Shown: one piece after another, positions 23,430 through 35,825 of the stretch | Layout of the letters: each line of letters opens with the position of its first letter | How positions within the stretch are numbered: position 1 is the stretch's first letter | Assembly: GCA_954871525.1 (NCBI GenBank) | Contig: OX940868.1 | Location: 17,851,056 to 17,915,055, forward strand | Length of the DNA stretch: 64,000 bases | Direction of reading: 5' to 3' | From: Parietaria judaica | Taxonomy: Eukaryota; Streptophyta; Magnoliopsida; Rosales; Urticaceae | Translations under genes and position numbers: made by a program | The notes under the pieces: generated by a model | Database searches by the model: none | What the model was told of the DNA's origin: nothing | Seen by the model: only the letters and a program-made list of their open reading frames with translations

Positions 23430-23886
23430 GCTCGAAACTGGGATTTGAGTTGGGTCCGACCCAACTACAATAAATGAGCACGGTAATTAATTAAACTAAT
23501 TAATTATGATCTAATGGGCTTTAACCTCATCATTGGGCCCAAAAGCCCATTGGTCATTTTATGTGGTCTATATAAGTCACATGTTGGTCATAATGTAAAA
23601 TGAAGAAGCCTACTCACAAAATAGAATTCCACCTCCTCTCTAGAAACCCTAGAGGCCGAATTCTCTCTCACGTGTTCCCGTCGGTTTGTCGTTCCATCCC
23701 CGAGATTGACCTAGCTGTCAATCAAAGGAGATTTCCGGTCTTAGAGACGTTCCCGCAGGGACGTGGTGGACGAGTTAGAGGCTTTGCACGTGTGAAGTTG
23801 AGATCCGAATCCCGAGCACGCCAAAAAAGAGAAATCGGCATTTATTGGATAGTTGGCAAAAGTACCAAACAGTGGTATCATTAATT
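23430..23886 (+). mobile_element. Diverged Ty1/copia LTR fragment with primer-binding-site stub
   Basis: The segment carries a TATA motif (GTCTATATAAGTC near 23568), GGGCTTT/AAAGCCC motifs and AAACCCTAGAGG, then a tail that matches the sense strand of the intact copia LTR at 51426-59977 in several blocks: TTCCGGTC..AGACGTTCCCG, GACGTGGTG and AGTTGGCAAAAGTACC. It is followed by TGGTATCA (23871-23878), the start of the initiator-Met tRNA primer-binding site, and then stops being recognisable. The left boundary is uncertain. This is an old, truncated relative of the young element. Confidence 0.65.
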
Positions 23887-24832
23887 TTGACTTTATGAGC
23901 AAATATATAATATATAATTAATCAGATGAGCAAGTGGAGTAGGTATAATAGCAGTTAACTAGAGATTTGATTTTTACATATGTACATGTTGATTTTATGA
24001 TATGAAAGTTTGGTTTATATATTTTACATATTAATTCTTTTCTTAATTTATAATCGAAAACTTCAATAAAATATTGGATTAAGAGTTGGTAATTGGAGAC
24101 AAAATATGGTGGTTCCACCGATATGTACTAACCTTTCTGGGACCTTTTCGTAATTACCAGGGAGATTCTCTGATATAAAAAATTAAAAATTTGATGAACG
24201 AGTTTTGGATTTTGGGAAAATAATCCGGAAGCCGAAACGGAAGAGAGGAGAAGCAAAAAGCTTAGCTAAAACTTGAAAATTAATAAAAAGATGAAATATA
24301 ACAAGAATAAATTGATGAACAAGTTCCAGATTCCGTTTCAAAGAAAATAAACGAAAGGTAAAGGAGAGGAAGAGATACAAAACCAAACTAAAACTTGAAA
24401 ATTTATAGAAAGATGAAAAATCAATGAACAAGTTCCGGGTTTAAGGTTTCAAAAGAAAAAAAAAACGGAAGGAAAATGAGGAGGAGAGAAACAAAACAAA
24501 ACTAAAACTTGAAAACAAATAAAAACATACTATAAATAAATAAGTATTCATCAAAACCCAAGTTCAATAGCCCGGATTTTAAAAATTCACACACATGAAT
24601 TTTTTTTACTTGAATTTGGAGAGAGAAAAAAAAACCTGAGTCTCTTTAATCGGGTTTATCGATTCACCTTTATTATCGAGTACAACTTTTTTTTTGGCCT
24701 TCATTATAGTTTGAAAAGTGATACGATCATTGGAAAGGAAAATTAACTATATTTAACTGCAAAATGCAATACTTATCATATATTTTTCTAATATAAAATA
24801 AATGCATATCAAGATCTAATACATATTATAAA
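23887..24832. other. Intergenic region with a purine-rich degenerate tandem repeat
   Basis: Between about 24190 and 24560 a unit of roughly 120 bp recurs three times, each with GAACAAGTTCC or GAACGAGTTTT followed by AAAACTTGAAAA and a purine-rich stretch. No coding function seen. The remainder is AT-rich. Confidence 0.55.
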
Positions 24833-25105
24833 TAGAGCTGCAAATGCCGATGTGTGAGTCGTGTTCGCAACGCGTCGCAATGCGGAAAGGGACGTCGCGA
24901 TTAATCGCGACTAGCTGGTGGGAATCGCGACTCATCGCAACGCGGAGCAACAGTGCAAGGGAATCGGTCTCGTCCAATGAGAGTGCACCACAGAGGCATC
25001 GTGACTCATCGTGACCAGTCAATCCGCGACGCATCGCGACTCCTGCTTTGATGATTTTTCACGATTTAATCGCAACTCGTCGCGACACCGCGAGTTACAG
25101 CTCTA
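24833..25105. mobile_element. GC-rich hAT MITE, copy 1
   Basis: Begins TAGAGCTGCAAA and ends TTACAGCTCTA; the outer eight bases form a perfect inverted repeat. It is flanked by a perfect 8-bp target-site duplication ATTATAAA (24825-24832 and 25106-25113), diagnostic of hAT-type insertion. The 273-bp body is far richer in GC than its surroundings and is packed with TCGCGAC and GACTCATCGC motifs. No coding capacity. The sister copy is at 45098-45368. Confidence 0.9.
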
Positions 25106-27946
25106 ATTATAAATGGAAAGTTCTTAACCAATTACATGTATTCTGAATATTTAGAACTGATTCCAAAATTGACAACACGTGGCGTTTCGTTGTTCCTCGC
25201 AATATTGGTATCGATTATAGCATATATAATTATATATATATATATATCATTTTCGAATTATATATATTATATATTAGTGGATGATATATTTGTACTATTA
25301 GTCACGTGAAATCTTTGACTAAGGATAAGCTCAAAATGTCACATTCTTGGTATTTAATTCATTGATTAGCCAATAAACCTGCCTATTTAATCATGTGGTG
25401 TACTGGCTTTGCCTTCATATGTACACTTGTACAATCTTATCTGCTCAATTATACATTTTAGACTCAACTATTTATAGACAATGACAAATATGTTCTAACT
25501 TTAGTCTAACTATTCAATAATTGTAATTATAATGTAGAGAACTTATTATATGCTCTACCGGTCGTATTTTTATATAATATATATAAATAATTGTATTCAT
25601 ATAATACATCTCCCCTAAGAATTCTGGTGGTGTAAACTACTGGCATCTCGGTAACAGGCTAAATCGTATGAAATTATCGTGCTTTGATCTTTATTTATAT
25701 GTCATTTACTTATAAAAGCAAATTCCCCTCCCTCATATAATATTAATACGTTGAACGAAAAAACAAGTCAATTTGCATTGAACTCTTGCCTTTTGAAATA
25801 TTGCTTCATAAACACTTTATAAATGTGATTTGTGACAATTATGTTTATCTATTATTAAAAAAGAAAAAGTAAATTGTTTAATTTTTGGAGAAATTTACAG
25901 CTCTAGTCCTAGAACTGACTCATTTTTCGTTGAATAAGTCCATAAACTCATTTTTTCCGTTTAAAGTCTGTTAGGTTAGTATTTTCTTACAAATAGTTAT
26001 AATTGATTGTTAAATATCATATGTGGCATCAAGTTGGTGTGGCCACGTGGTAGTCCAGTAACACGGAGGTGTCATATGATAGTCAATTGAACGCCACGAG
26101 GCTTTCAACAAGTAATTATGGTTATTTATGTATAAAAAAATATTAACGTTAAGGACTTAAGCTTCTAAATTTGAAATTAAGGTCTTATTTGTAAGATATG
26201 AGCGAGCTCAATGACTTTGGTCGCACTTTTTATATTTTTAATTGCTTTTTGCCTTAATTATTTCAAGAAGAAAGGAAGATGATTAAAAGATATAGATTTT
26301 GACAAATCAGATTGTATTGTAGAAACTCTAGTGGAGTTTGTGATTGTGGTTAAGAACTCAAATACTCTCAAGAGTCTATTATTTAATTTTAATTTGATAT
26401 GAATTGTTGAGGGGATATTAGGTTTAAGTCTAATTGCATTTGTCTTGATTTATTTTATTTTTTTATATATAATATCAAATTTAAGAAGGAGCCAAAGATA
26501 CTGATTCCATATTTTAGCAAATTAGTGTTCTCAATCTAATGCATGAGAAGATAAATGTCTATTTATTAATGCTTTCAATTACAAAAATAAGTCACTTCTA
26601 ATGCAATTAATCATGACTGATCAAGCTTGACTACTACTTAGTATATAAGATAGCTTAACTAATTGATGTATCAGATAGCTTAACTAACAAATTGATCTTG
26701 TTCAATATATAATTCATTTAGATTTTACTTGGAAAATAATATATTATTAAAAACTATACACTTTACTCTTATCTAATGATACGAATTTAGCATCCCGGTT
26801 AGAATTATGAATTTCTTATTAGAATCCAGAATTGAATTTTCGATTATGATAAACAGAATCCAAAATTTTAGTTTCATTTCATGTTTTATGAGATTTTTCA
26901 ATTCAGGTTTTTAAAATGCTACAATTATTTTTTTATTTTCTATTTGAAATATGGGTAGTTAATATGAATATGTAAGATTCTTATGCCAAAGATAGCTAAG
27001 TTAAAGCTAAAATCCAAATAAAAGTACCTATATACTTTTAGTATTTTTACTTGTCATAGCTATTAATGAGGTCAACATTCATTGCCATACTTACCTTTTT
27101 CTTTTCTTTCTAGATTGTAAACTAGTGTAAACCATATTGCTCAATTGATTTTTTATTTATTTACTTATTAATTTATTTATAAAAATGCCAAAAAGCATCA
27201 ATTGTCATATGCATGATCATAGCTAGAAACAAGGCCACTTTTCATTATCTAGTAAACCATGAAGAAGATAAGATATGAAGAACCTTTTAGTTGCCTTTAG
27301 AATTAGGACACTATAAAAATATATATATATATATATATATCACAAAATATTTTTTAAGAAAGTAAAAATCAACAACCTTTATAATGTGTACATCATACAT
27401 ATCAGTACCTTATCATTGTTTATTAAAGGTGTTATTATTGGTGCCATTAGACTATATTCAGCGTGTAATTAGATATACAATATGGATATTTGAACGGTCA
27501 AATATAATAAATTATTTTTTTATCATAATGTATTTAATATGTTACGTACACAACTTTTCAACTACCAGAAGGTTAGGCTCAACAATCTTTATTGAGATGC
27601 CATTAAATTCAAGAAAACATATACACAGCATCAATACACAATATACACGTACAATTTCTTAAAACAAAATAGAAATAATAAAAATTATCCAAAGAATATA
27701 AAACCAAAGAAGAAAAAAATTATATATTCTATATCTATTCATATACTCAATATCTTAATCTCATATTCGTATAATAACAATCAATAAAGCTCGCAATCTA
27801 TTACTAAAGAAGAGAAAGAAAAAAAAATTATATATACACATATACTATGTATTATATTATATTATATTGGACTTTCAAAGTTGCAAACTTTTTATCTTTT
27901 CACTCACTCACGCAAATATTTAACAATTGAGCTAGTTTTATCCGTG
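25106..27946. other. Intergenic region, no gene seen
   Basis: AT-rich DNA downstream of the XTH gene. A block at about 25880-26230 (opening GAAATTTACAGCTCTAGTCC) resembles degraded MITE sequence, but no paired ends were found. A short (TA)n lies at about 27317-27340. The last 400 bp include the XTH 3' UTR. Confidence 0.45.
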
Positions 27947-30900
27947 TCACATATCTTGATCCTCCGCCGAGAGCACAACCGCGCTCCGGCTCCGTCCCTT
28001 CCGCCTCGTCCCGCGATGACTCCCGCCAAACTTAAGCCGGCCCGTGTCCTTGAATAGACGCCTCTCCGAGGGCACGATAACACACTCCGGTGGAGGAACC
28101 GGGTATCTCAATGTGTCGTAGCAGTACGAGTAGTACATGAAGCGCTGGCGAAAGCGGCGCATGGCTGCTCGTCGCTGTGGCGTCACAGCCGAGAAGTCCT
28201 CGTCCGAAAGCGCGGTGCGGCACTCCGCGTTTGTGAGCTCTTGGAGCGGGTTTGAAGGGCAGCCTTGGAGGACGAGGTCCTTGAACTCGGCCACGAAGGG
28301 CGCATATTTGTAGTTGACTTTGTACTTGCCGCCGTTGGTGGCCCACGTGCTCGCGTCCCATATCGTGGCGTATAGGGACATCGGCTTCGACGGGAAGTCA
28401 CCGCCCATCTCGTCATTTCTCACTACTTCACGGATTGGGACTTCGTCAATGTAAAATCTGTAAATTGTAACAAAAGAAAAGAAAAATTAGTATGAGAAAC
28501 GCGTATGTATAATTTATTAATGTAAGGTCAAAAGGTTGAAACATTGTACTGACTGTAGTACCTTAAAGAAAATTCGAGCAAAGTTAAAGGAATAAAAATA
28601 CCGGGTTTTAACCGGTGACCGATAAATTATTTTTTAATTATAAAACTGGTACAAGTACTAAATTTAAATATAACAAAAATCAAAACCGTCGGACAGCAAA
28701 AAACCGATTGTACAAAAAATAGTTATATGAAGAAAATAAATTCAAAAATTTGTTCTTATATTTAAGCTTACTTATATTACTCGTCAAGAGCTATCATATT
28801 CATACTTTATATTGTAATATATACAAAATTATGAATAATATGAATATGATGGTCCTTGAAATATAATATTGAGTTTGGCCAATAGATTGGTATGATTTAT
28901 TTTTCTTTCTGTATCTTAATATTTCCTTTAAAGACAACATAAATGTAAAGGAGAACAATCAGGTTTCATAACAGAAAATTCAATTTTGTAACAACTAATT
29001 AATGACAATTAGGTATTAATTAATAATCCAAACAAGCCAGCTGTCAAAAGTGATATTAAATTAGGTCATAATAGAGACTAGAGAGTAATTAATACGGATA
29101 TGATCAGTCGGTTTGGTGGACTATTTGGCAATAATTTAGCCACATGAAACAGAAATCATATTAATTTCTGATTAAAAACTATATAGAATTATATGCACTT
29201 CACATTATTGTATATATATTATATTTATTTATAATTGTAAACTATATATAATTATATGCACTTCACATTATTATTTGATATATATTATATTAATTTATAA
29301 TTGATCAATAAGACCTTCACATGCCTCCTCCATAGCCTATGGAAGGACTCAAAATGTACCTTTTCCTTTGGTATAAGCAATGTATTTTTTGTGGTCCAAG
29401 ATCTCCCTAAAGTTCTAGCTTCTAAATATAAAACTCATTTTTTTTCTTCTAGGGTCAACGTAATAATTTCAAGAGGAAAAACAATGAAACTACGAGATAT
29501 TCCATCTAATATTTTTCATGCATGTCAAATGAGAAAGTATTTTAAATATATATTATTTTCTAATTAAATAACTAAGGATGTATTTATAGAAGATATCCCA
29601 TTCTTATATATAGAGCCCTATAAAGATATTTAAATTTAATTAAATATTATAACGTATGTTTAGTGTAAAATTTTAAATGAAAATTTACCAAATGCTCATT
29701 TTTTGTCAAACATTTATAAAAACTACTTATTTATGAGAGTAAAAAATACAGACAATGAATAATTTTTTAAAAAAGTTTGACAAAATGAACATTTCGTTCA
29801 TTAACCCGTTTTTTTCATTATCGTTGGACTAACAAATAAAAATAAGGGTTATTATCACTGCAAAAGTATCCTAATTTTTTTTAAAATGGAACTGAGAAAA
29901 CCCCGCCTAAAAAAAACTCTTTATCATTTTTAAATAACTTGGATATTTTTGTTGCTGGTTAAACTCCACCTAAAAGAAATTAATGGAAGAAGACGACTTA
30001 ATAAATAGTATAAATTCAAAATAAATCATGGATGACATATATATCTCATAAATACATATATACCTAGCTAGGAATGGAATATTTGCTAGTTAGAAACCCA
30101 ATCATCGAACTCACAAACATACCCGACAAGACATAGCTCATTACCGAGGTTATATGTTGTATTTTGTTCACGAATATAATATTATATCTATATGAAAATA
30201 AAAGGGGAAAAAACAAAGGCATTGTTATCAAGTAATGATATAGTTTGATATATAGTTGTGGAAAGTGGGAGCTCCGAACACGCAAAGAAAAGAGGGTCTC
30301 TCGTGAAGTGAGGTCAAACAAATGGACAATAAAAGTGTACCACGTTCCCCGGAATAATTGATAACCGAATCACTTTCCCAAATCAAATCTAACACACAAA
30401 AACCTAATGTTGTTTTATCCATCTTTTGCATAATAGTCTTCTTAAATTTAAAAAAAAAAATGATGATCAAAGAAAGAAAGAAAAAAATAAATCGTGATTC
30501 GTTGTAAGCGTTCCAAAACCCGGACCCGGTTTTAGATTTTGTATCAACCCGGATGCTCGGTTCGGTCTCAACCCTATTGAGACACGGCAACCGTATTTTA
30601 GTTGTATAATTTTACTTTGCAATAATTAAGTTTTGAGATTTAATATTGATAGAAAATTATTTGTTAGGTAAAGAAAAATGTTTTTAAAATAAAATAAGAT
30701 TTATACAGAAATTTATTCTTTTGTTCTTTAATTATAGGTACAGTAATTTTCTTATTAATCCTATTAAAAATATTTTGTATTAGAATGAAATCAAGACAAA
30801 GTCGTATAAAATCAATTTAGATTAAGCTATTTTTTTTAGCTTGAGCGTTTTTTTTTTTATAATAATTTTATGTGTCACGTAATATATTAGTAATATTAGT

Positions 30901-31696
30901 TCGTATAGTCAATATTGAGCTAGTTTTGATAAAATTAAACTAATGTTTGTCACCGATTATTGAATTGGTCATCAGAAAAGAATCGAAACTCACATGATGT
31001 TGTTCGGCGTCCATAGAATGCTGTACCGGTGAAACTCCTTTGTCGGGTCGAACCAAAGCCGGTACCGCTCCTCCCGGCCCCGGCTCGTGCTCCCGTTCCC
31101 GTACAAGTTCGTCTGGAACCGCCACGACTTCCCTTCCACGTTGCCTAAGAACTCGAAATCCAGCTCGTCGTGTGTCTTCTCGAACACATCTCCGTTCGAC
31201 GTCTGTACGCATTCCGCGCATAATAAGCAATAATCAACCGGAACCGAGAACCGAGATATATATATTAATTATTGAAATAAAAAAAAAAAAAGAGATGAGA
31301 ATTTACGTAAAAGGCGACGCAGATTCCTGCGGTGTAATCCGATGGCAATTTAATATTGGCACTGAAGAATCCATGGTGGTATAAACTTGAAGAAATGAAC
31401 CCAGAACCTATTCAATTCACAAATAAATAAAGCATTATACATATATATTAATTCATATATTTACAATATGTGTTTATATATAGCGGTATGTATGTACCGG
31501 TGAAGCGGTCGAGGAGGAGACGGACGCCGCCGCCGTCAGGAGAACGGACGAGGTTTCCGTCACCGAAAAGTGGGGAGAAGCCATCGTCGAAGGAGACGGA
31601 GTTGGCGGAGAAAGGCGAGGCGTCGACGGAGAAAGCCGAGAGAGACAACAGGAGGAGGAGCGTTAGGGTTGTGAAGAAACAACGCATGTAATCCAT
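27947..31696 (-). CDS. XTH: Xyloglucan endotransglucosylase/hydrolase, group III-B (XTH27/28 type)
   Basis: Coding is complement(join(27947..28457, 30994..31202, 31307..31407, 31498..31696)), 339 residues; introns are 90, 104 and 2,536 bp with GT-AG ends and consistent phases. The enzyme (GH16) cuts and rejoins xyloglucan in the cell wall. A signal peptide opens it (FFTTLTLLLLLSLSAFS) and the mature part likely begins near residue 27. The catalytic motif HDELDFEFLGN is at residues 111-121, with nucleophile Glu113 and acid/base Glu117; it has Leu where most XTHs have Ile. A conserved N-glycosylation sequon (NGS, residues 136-138) follows. The XTH C-terminal domain has Cys pairs (GCPSNP, YSYCYD, PPECVIV) and then a basic tail (GTRRKGRSRS) typical of group III-B. 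The start at 31696 is chosen because it opens the signal peptide; a second Met lies three codons on. No defect seen. Confidence 0.93.
29165..29305. repeat. Two-copy tandem repeat in XTH intron 3
   Basis: Two adjacent units of about 70 bp, each with AATTATATGCACTTCACATT followed by a TATATATTATAT tract and TTTATAATTG. They differ at a few sites. The rest of the 2.5-kb intron is AT-rich and shows no gene. Confidence 0.8.
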
Positions 31697-32216
31697 GAAT
31701 ATTGCTGGGTTTTCTTTTTTAATTATAAAAAAAATGTAAGAGAGATTTTGGTGTACGTGTTTGTCTGTGTAGCCTATCCTCGCTTTTCGGTTCGTTCTGT
31801 GCAAGTAAATATATACACAACGCGAATTCAACGCAGAGAGAGAGAGAGAGATTTGGCTGCTAAGCTAGAGAGGTGTAGATAGATGGACAATATTGCCCTT
31901 GTGTTTATCTTTATGTTTCCTAATTAAGGGGTCATTATTTAATGATAATAAATCTTGTGGGTTTTTTTTTTGGTAATTACTGAGTGGCATCTCATAAGAT
32001 AACCCTCTCAATTTAGCCACTCTAGTTTTACATTTTGCTATTGATCCCCCTCAACTTTATGAATAAGCACTAAAGCCTATGCTAACTTTTTAACATTTTG
32101 GTGGTTGACCCTCTAAAACTTTATTAAATAGCTAAAACCCCTCCATTGTTCGAATAATCATTGTGTATTCTACCCTTAAAAAAAATTATATCTATTTTAT
32201 CTATGTTCAAATAAGT
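31697..32216. promoter_or_regulatory. XTH leader and proximal promoter
   Basis: A (GA)n tract (31834-31851 as read on the plus strand) lies about 140 bp upstream of the XTH start, as often found in plant 5' leaders. Beyond about 31900 the sequence is AT-rich intergenic DNA. No TATA box was assigned with confidence. Confidence 0.4.
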
Positions 32217-32224
32217 GCATATAG

Positions 32225-32431
32225 CCAGGGCCGGTTTTGAGGGCGGATGAGGTAAGTGTGGGCCTATAATTATTTTTTGTTTATTGAAACGATGGCCCTC
32301 CGAATTATGCCATAGTGTAACTATGAATACGAATACAATAGAATGTATATTTGCACGCATGAATAATACACACGTATAGGGACTTCAAAATCAGTCTTAG
32401 CCGAGGGCCAGATAAACTCAGGGCCGACTTC
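32225..32431. mobile_element. Short hAT-type MITE
   Basis: A 207-bp segment beginning CCAGGGCCGGTTTTGAG and ending CTCAGGGCCGACTTC lies between perfect 8-bp direct repeats GCATATAG (32217-32224 and 32432-32439). The GGGCCGG terminus is common to plant hAT elements; the inverted ends match over about 8 of 14 bases. No coding capacity. Confidence 0.72.
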
Positions 32432-33034
32432 GCATATAGCAACAACAATTATGTCGTAGCTACTGCCCGCGTTTCTTGGAACATTGTACCAAAACAAAAA
32501 GCCCGAGTGGGTATATGCACCTATTTATAAATTTCAAATGGTTAAGAATTTATTGTTTAAGGGATGTTAATGCAAATTTTAAAAGTTAGATAAAATATCA
32601 AATAAACGAAGTTAGAGGGATTTTGTAGCTAATAATTAACAACGTTGGAGAAGGTAAAGAGCCAAAAATATGACGTTTGAAGGGCTTTGATGCTAATTAA
32701 TAAATTTAGAGAGGTTACGTGCACTAATATTGAAAGTTAAAGGAGCATTGATGTGCAGATAGATAATATTGGACATTTTTGGAGGACGCGTCGGTTTAGA
32801 ATTCTAGAGAGCGTGATAATTCGGGTATTAAGCTTAAATTGATTGGCTTGGTGGTTACGAATAATAAAGAAGATAATCTATCTTTTTATAAAGTTTGTTT
32901 TTATTATTCATTCATTGTATTCTCTGACAATATATATGGTATATATAGTTGTCAGATCATATAAAGGTGTCTATATATGTATATATATTGTGAAGCCATA
33001 TGTCAACCAAACTTGAAAGTCAAGCAGAGATGAT

Positions 33035-33310
33035 GACAAGTGAAATGATGGTGATTCATATGTCTTGTGGGCTGTTTTCTACATTTTCTAATGCAAGAGG
33101 GCTCTTTCATGCAAAATAATAAAAATAATAATGAAGTGGTCTTCAAATTGACTATGTCATGGATGAAATTCAATAAGGAACAATAATCTATTCACTAGTA
33201 AAAATATATTAATGGAAGCATAAGGTCGGATTTATGACTTTTACTCGTGGAAGGTTCTTATATGATTTATGATTATAGGCTATAAATATATAATAATAAT
33301 ATATATTAAT
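33035..33310. repeat. Segment duplicated at 40018-40370
   Basis: Shared landmarks in the same order are GACAAGTG, GGGCTCTTTCAT, AGTGGTCTTCAAAT, TGTCATGGATGAAATTC, CATAAGGTCGGATTT and GTGGAAGGTT. The copies differ by indels and an AT microsatellite. Non-coding. Confidence 0.75.
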
Positions 33311-33611
33311 TTAAAAGTCGGGCTTTGTTTATAATATTACACATAATCGTTTTTTTTTATTTGGCAATACCCTAAATAAATATTTCTTGTCTTTTACTAT
33401 CGTTGTTTTACTTTAGCAATTGATTGTATAAATAAACCATAAGATAATTAATATAGCTACTTGCTAAGGAATTGCAAGGTTTTTATAAAAGTAAAATAAA
33501 ACATTTTGCTATATTTCACTAACATATAATTGTTATTTTAGTAAAATTGTTAAGAATTATATATATATATATATATACATATTATTATATAGTTATTGTC
33601 CCAAAATAAAT

Positions 33612-33718
33612 ATATATAAAAAAAACAAGACATAAAAAACATGTCTCAATCTTGATTTAAATACATATAAAAAAAAAACAAGACATGAAAAATATGTCTC
33701 AATCTTTATTTAAATAAA
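33612..33718. repeat. Two-copy tandem repeat, about 55-bp unit
   Basis: Each unit reads A-run, ACAAGACAT, AAAAA, ATGTCTCAATCTT, ATTTAAATA. The GACAT and ATGTC parts are inverted within a unit. The two units differ by a few substitutions. Confidence 0.8.
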
Positions 33719-34859
33719 TAAAAAATTAAACAAGAACCACGACGGACTTCAAATCTTATCAGGCTCAGTTAAAATCCAGGATAAAATCATTCAACTCATA
33801 GAAAATTATAATAAAAAAAATTACAAAATAAACTGTACAGCTAGATAAAACAAACTTAAAATATACAACTATATATATACATATATTATAATAAGAAGAG
33901 CGTGACGAGGTGTGAATAATTGTTGAAGGAGAATAGTGCAGAGAAGCGCAAGTCACTAACAAAAAAGTGCAAATCATCATCGTGAGAATAAAAACTCAAA
34001 CTAATATAAAACTCTAATAATATTCAAAATACATATGAAAATACATTTAAAATAAAAATTCGAGACGAAAACCGAGAATTTAAGACATTAATTGTTCCAA
34101 TTCCAAAAGTTGGTCTCAAAATAAAATCAATTTTAAAGTAAAAAAAGATTGAAAACCAAATTCGGAACAAAACGAAGCGAAACTCGAGTACAAAATCTGG
34201 ACAGAAAAGTCTTAAGTTGTGCACATCAAATAGGTAATCAACCAAAAGGCATTTGAACAGTACAAGATCATTATTGATGTCTAAACTAATACGAGTTATC
34301 CAAAAACAGTATTGAGATGGTGAAGAATCAAGATCTTTGCTTGTAAGCTTATGCTTAATTAATATGAATAATTATATGTTGACTAATTAATATTTCCACT
34401 TTAATATTTAGAAAGGTTACGCCAAATTTGATTTAATACTAATATTTTGTCACCAAAACCACTTGGTCATAGTATACCATGCTGGCATAAGCTGTTCATG
34501 CGTATAAATATTAATATTAGTGCGTCACTCTATAGTCTATGATCACAGTAGACAAATATACAAAATTCATTGATTTACCACTCTAATTATATATCTTCTT
34601 TTAAAAAATTGAAAGAAAAAAAAAAGAACGATAAATATTAATATGAACATAGTAAGGAATTAAGGAAAATCAAATAATATAATAATATAACTGCAATTTA
34701 TAAGATTATTCATGTACATAAATCGAAAACATGAATCACTAAAATAAAATAAAATAAAATAAAACATGAATCACTAATATAAAATAAAATAAATACTATA
34801 ATTTTTTTAATAAATAAAATAATTCGAGTCCTATAAATCAGTTTTGAAAAATTGGTAAC

Positions 34860-35511
34860 TGTTGAGGTGAAAAATCACCGCAACAATTAATCACGCAATC
34901 GAAAATGAGTTTGAAGAGAACAAAGTGTTCGAGAGTATTTGCATGTGTTCAATTTATTGTAAGGATTTTAGATCCTTTTTTACATCCTTTAGCTCCCTAT
35001 TTATAGAGTTTCATCGTCTAAGATCCAAACTCATAAATGATCATTTACAATAATGTTTGATCCTCTCAAATTGCCTTAACTGCTAGGCCTTAATTACATT
35101 GAAATAATGTTTGTAACACTCCAAGGGCGTCACTCACGTTGCGCTGGTTACTCCCTGTTGCTATCGTCCTCGTCGTCAAGTGCTGGTCTCGTCGCAAAGC
35201 GGTTCCTCTTCACTAAGCTCTTTAGCTTTATTGACAAGGTTTGGCTTCTCTGGAGATGAGGTTTCGTCGATGAGGCTTCATCGATGAGGCTTTGCCGATG
35301 GACACATCTTTACTGATGAACTTCTTTATTTTTCTCGCTAATCATCTACATTGTCTGCCTTCTTTGTTGATCGACGGGCTTCTCCCTATTCTTCCTTTGA
35401 TTTTAGTATTGGGCTTCTTTAACTAAAACTCATCTTCATAAACGATAGAGATGGATTTCGTCGTATCAATATAAATTGACATGGACGAAGTCACGAACTC
35501 TTACATCAACA
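34860..35511 (-). mobile_element. Solo-LTR-like block
   Basis: The block starts TGTTGAGG and ends CATCAACA, so its ends are inverted (TGTTGA/TCAACA) as in LTRs. Read on the minus strand it has CTATAAATAGGGAG, a good TATA box, in mid-LTR position. The 652 bp is more GC-rich than its surroundings. The flanking pentamers GTAAC and ATATA do not match, so a target-site duplication is not supported. Confidence 0.5.
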
Positions 35512-35556
35512 ATATACAATAACCATAATTGGTTTTTCATTATTCGAGATCAATCC

Positions 35557-35825
35557 GGGATACGGCCACGGGTATGCCCGGTAGAGCATGTGTTTTCGAG
35601 AAAGTACCCGAGTTTGTTAAATTACAAAACTATGCCCCCAACACACTTTTTGTCTTTACATAAACACTTTTAAACACTTTAAAATATGCTCCAAAAACTG
35701 TTAATGTATACATAAACACTTTTTGTCATTACATAAATATTTTTGGGGCATAATTTTGTAATTTAACAAATTCGAGTACTTTTCTAAAAACACATAATAT
35801 CCGGGCATACAAACTGAAATTTCCC
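35557..35825. mobile_element. Long-TIR MITE
   Basis: Two arms of roughly 80 bp are inverted copies of each other: TATGCCCGG..ATGTGTTTT..GAGTTTGTTAAATTACAAAA on the left and its reverse complement on the right, around a short AT-rich loop with two CATAAACACTTTTTGTC-like repeats. Both ends begin GGGA. The flanking nonamers do not match, so a TSD is not seen. Non-coding. Confidence 0.7.

Larger units (their letters stand above)
32440..34859. other. Intergenic region with dispersed duplications
   Basis: No gene is seen. It holds two segments that recur elsewhere in the window (33035-33310 with 40018-40370, and 34255-34500 with 51085-51320), a two-copy tandem repeat at about 33612-33718, a (TA)n at 33557-33577 and an AAAAT-type short repeat at 34738-34795. 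Confidence 0.55.
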
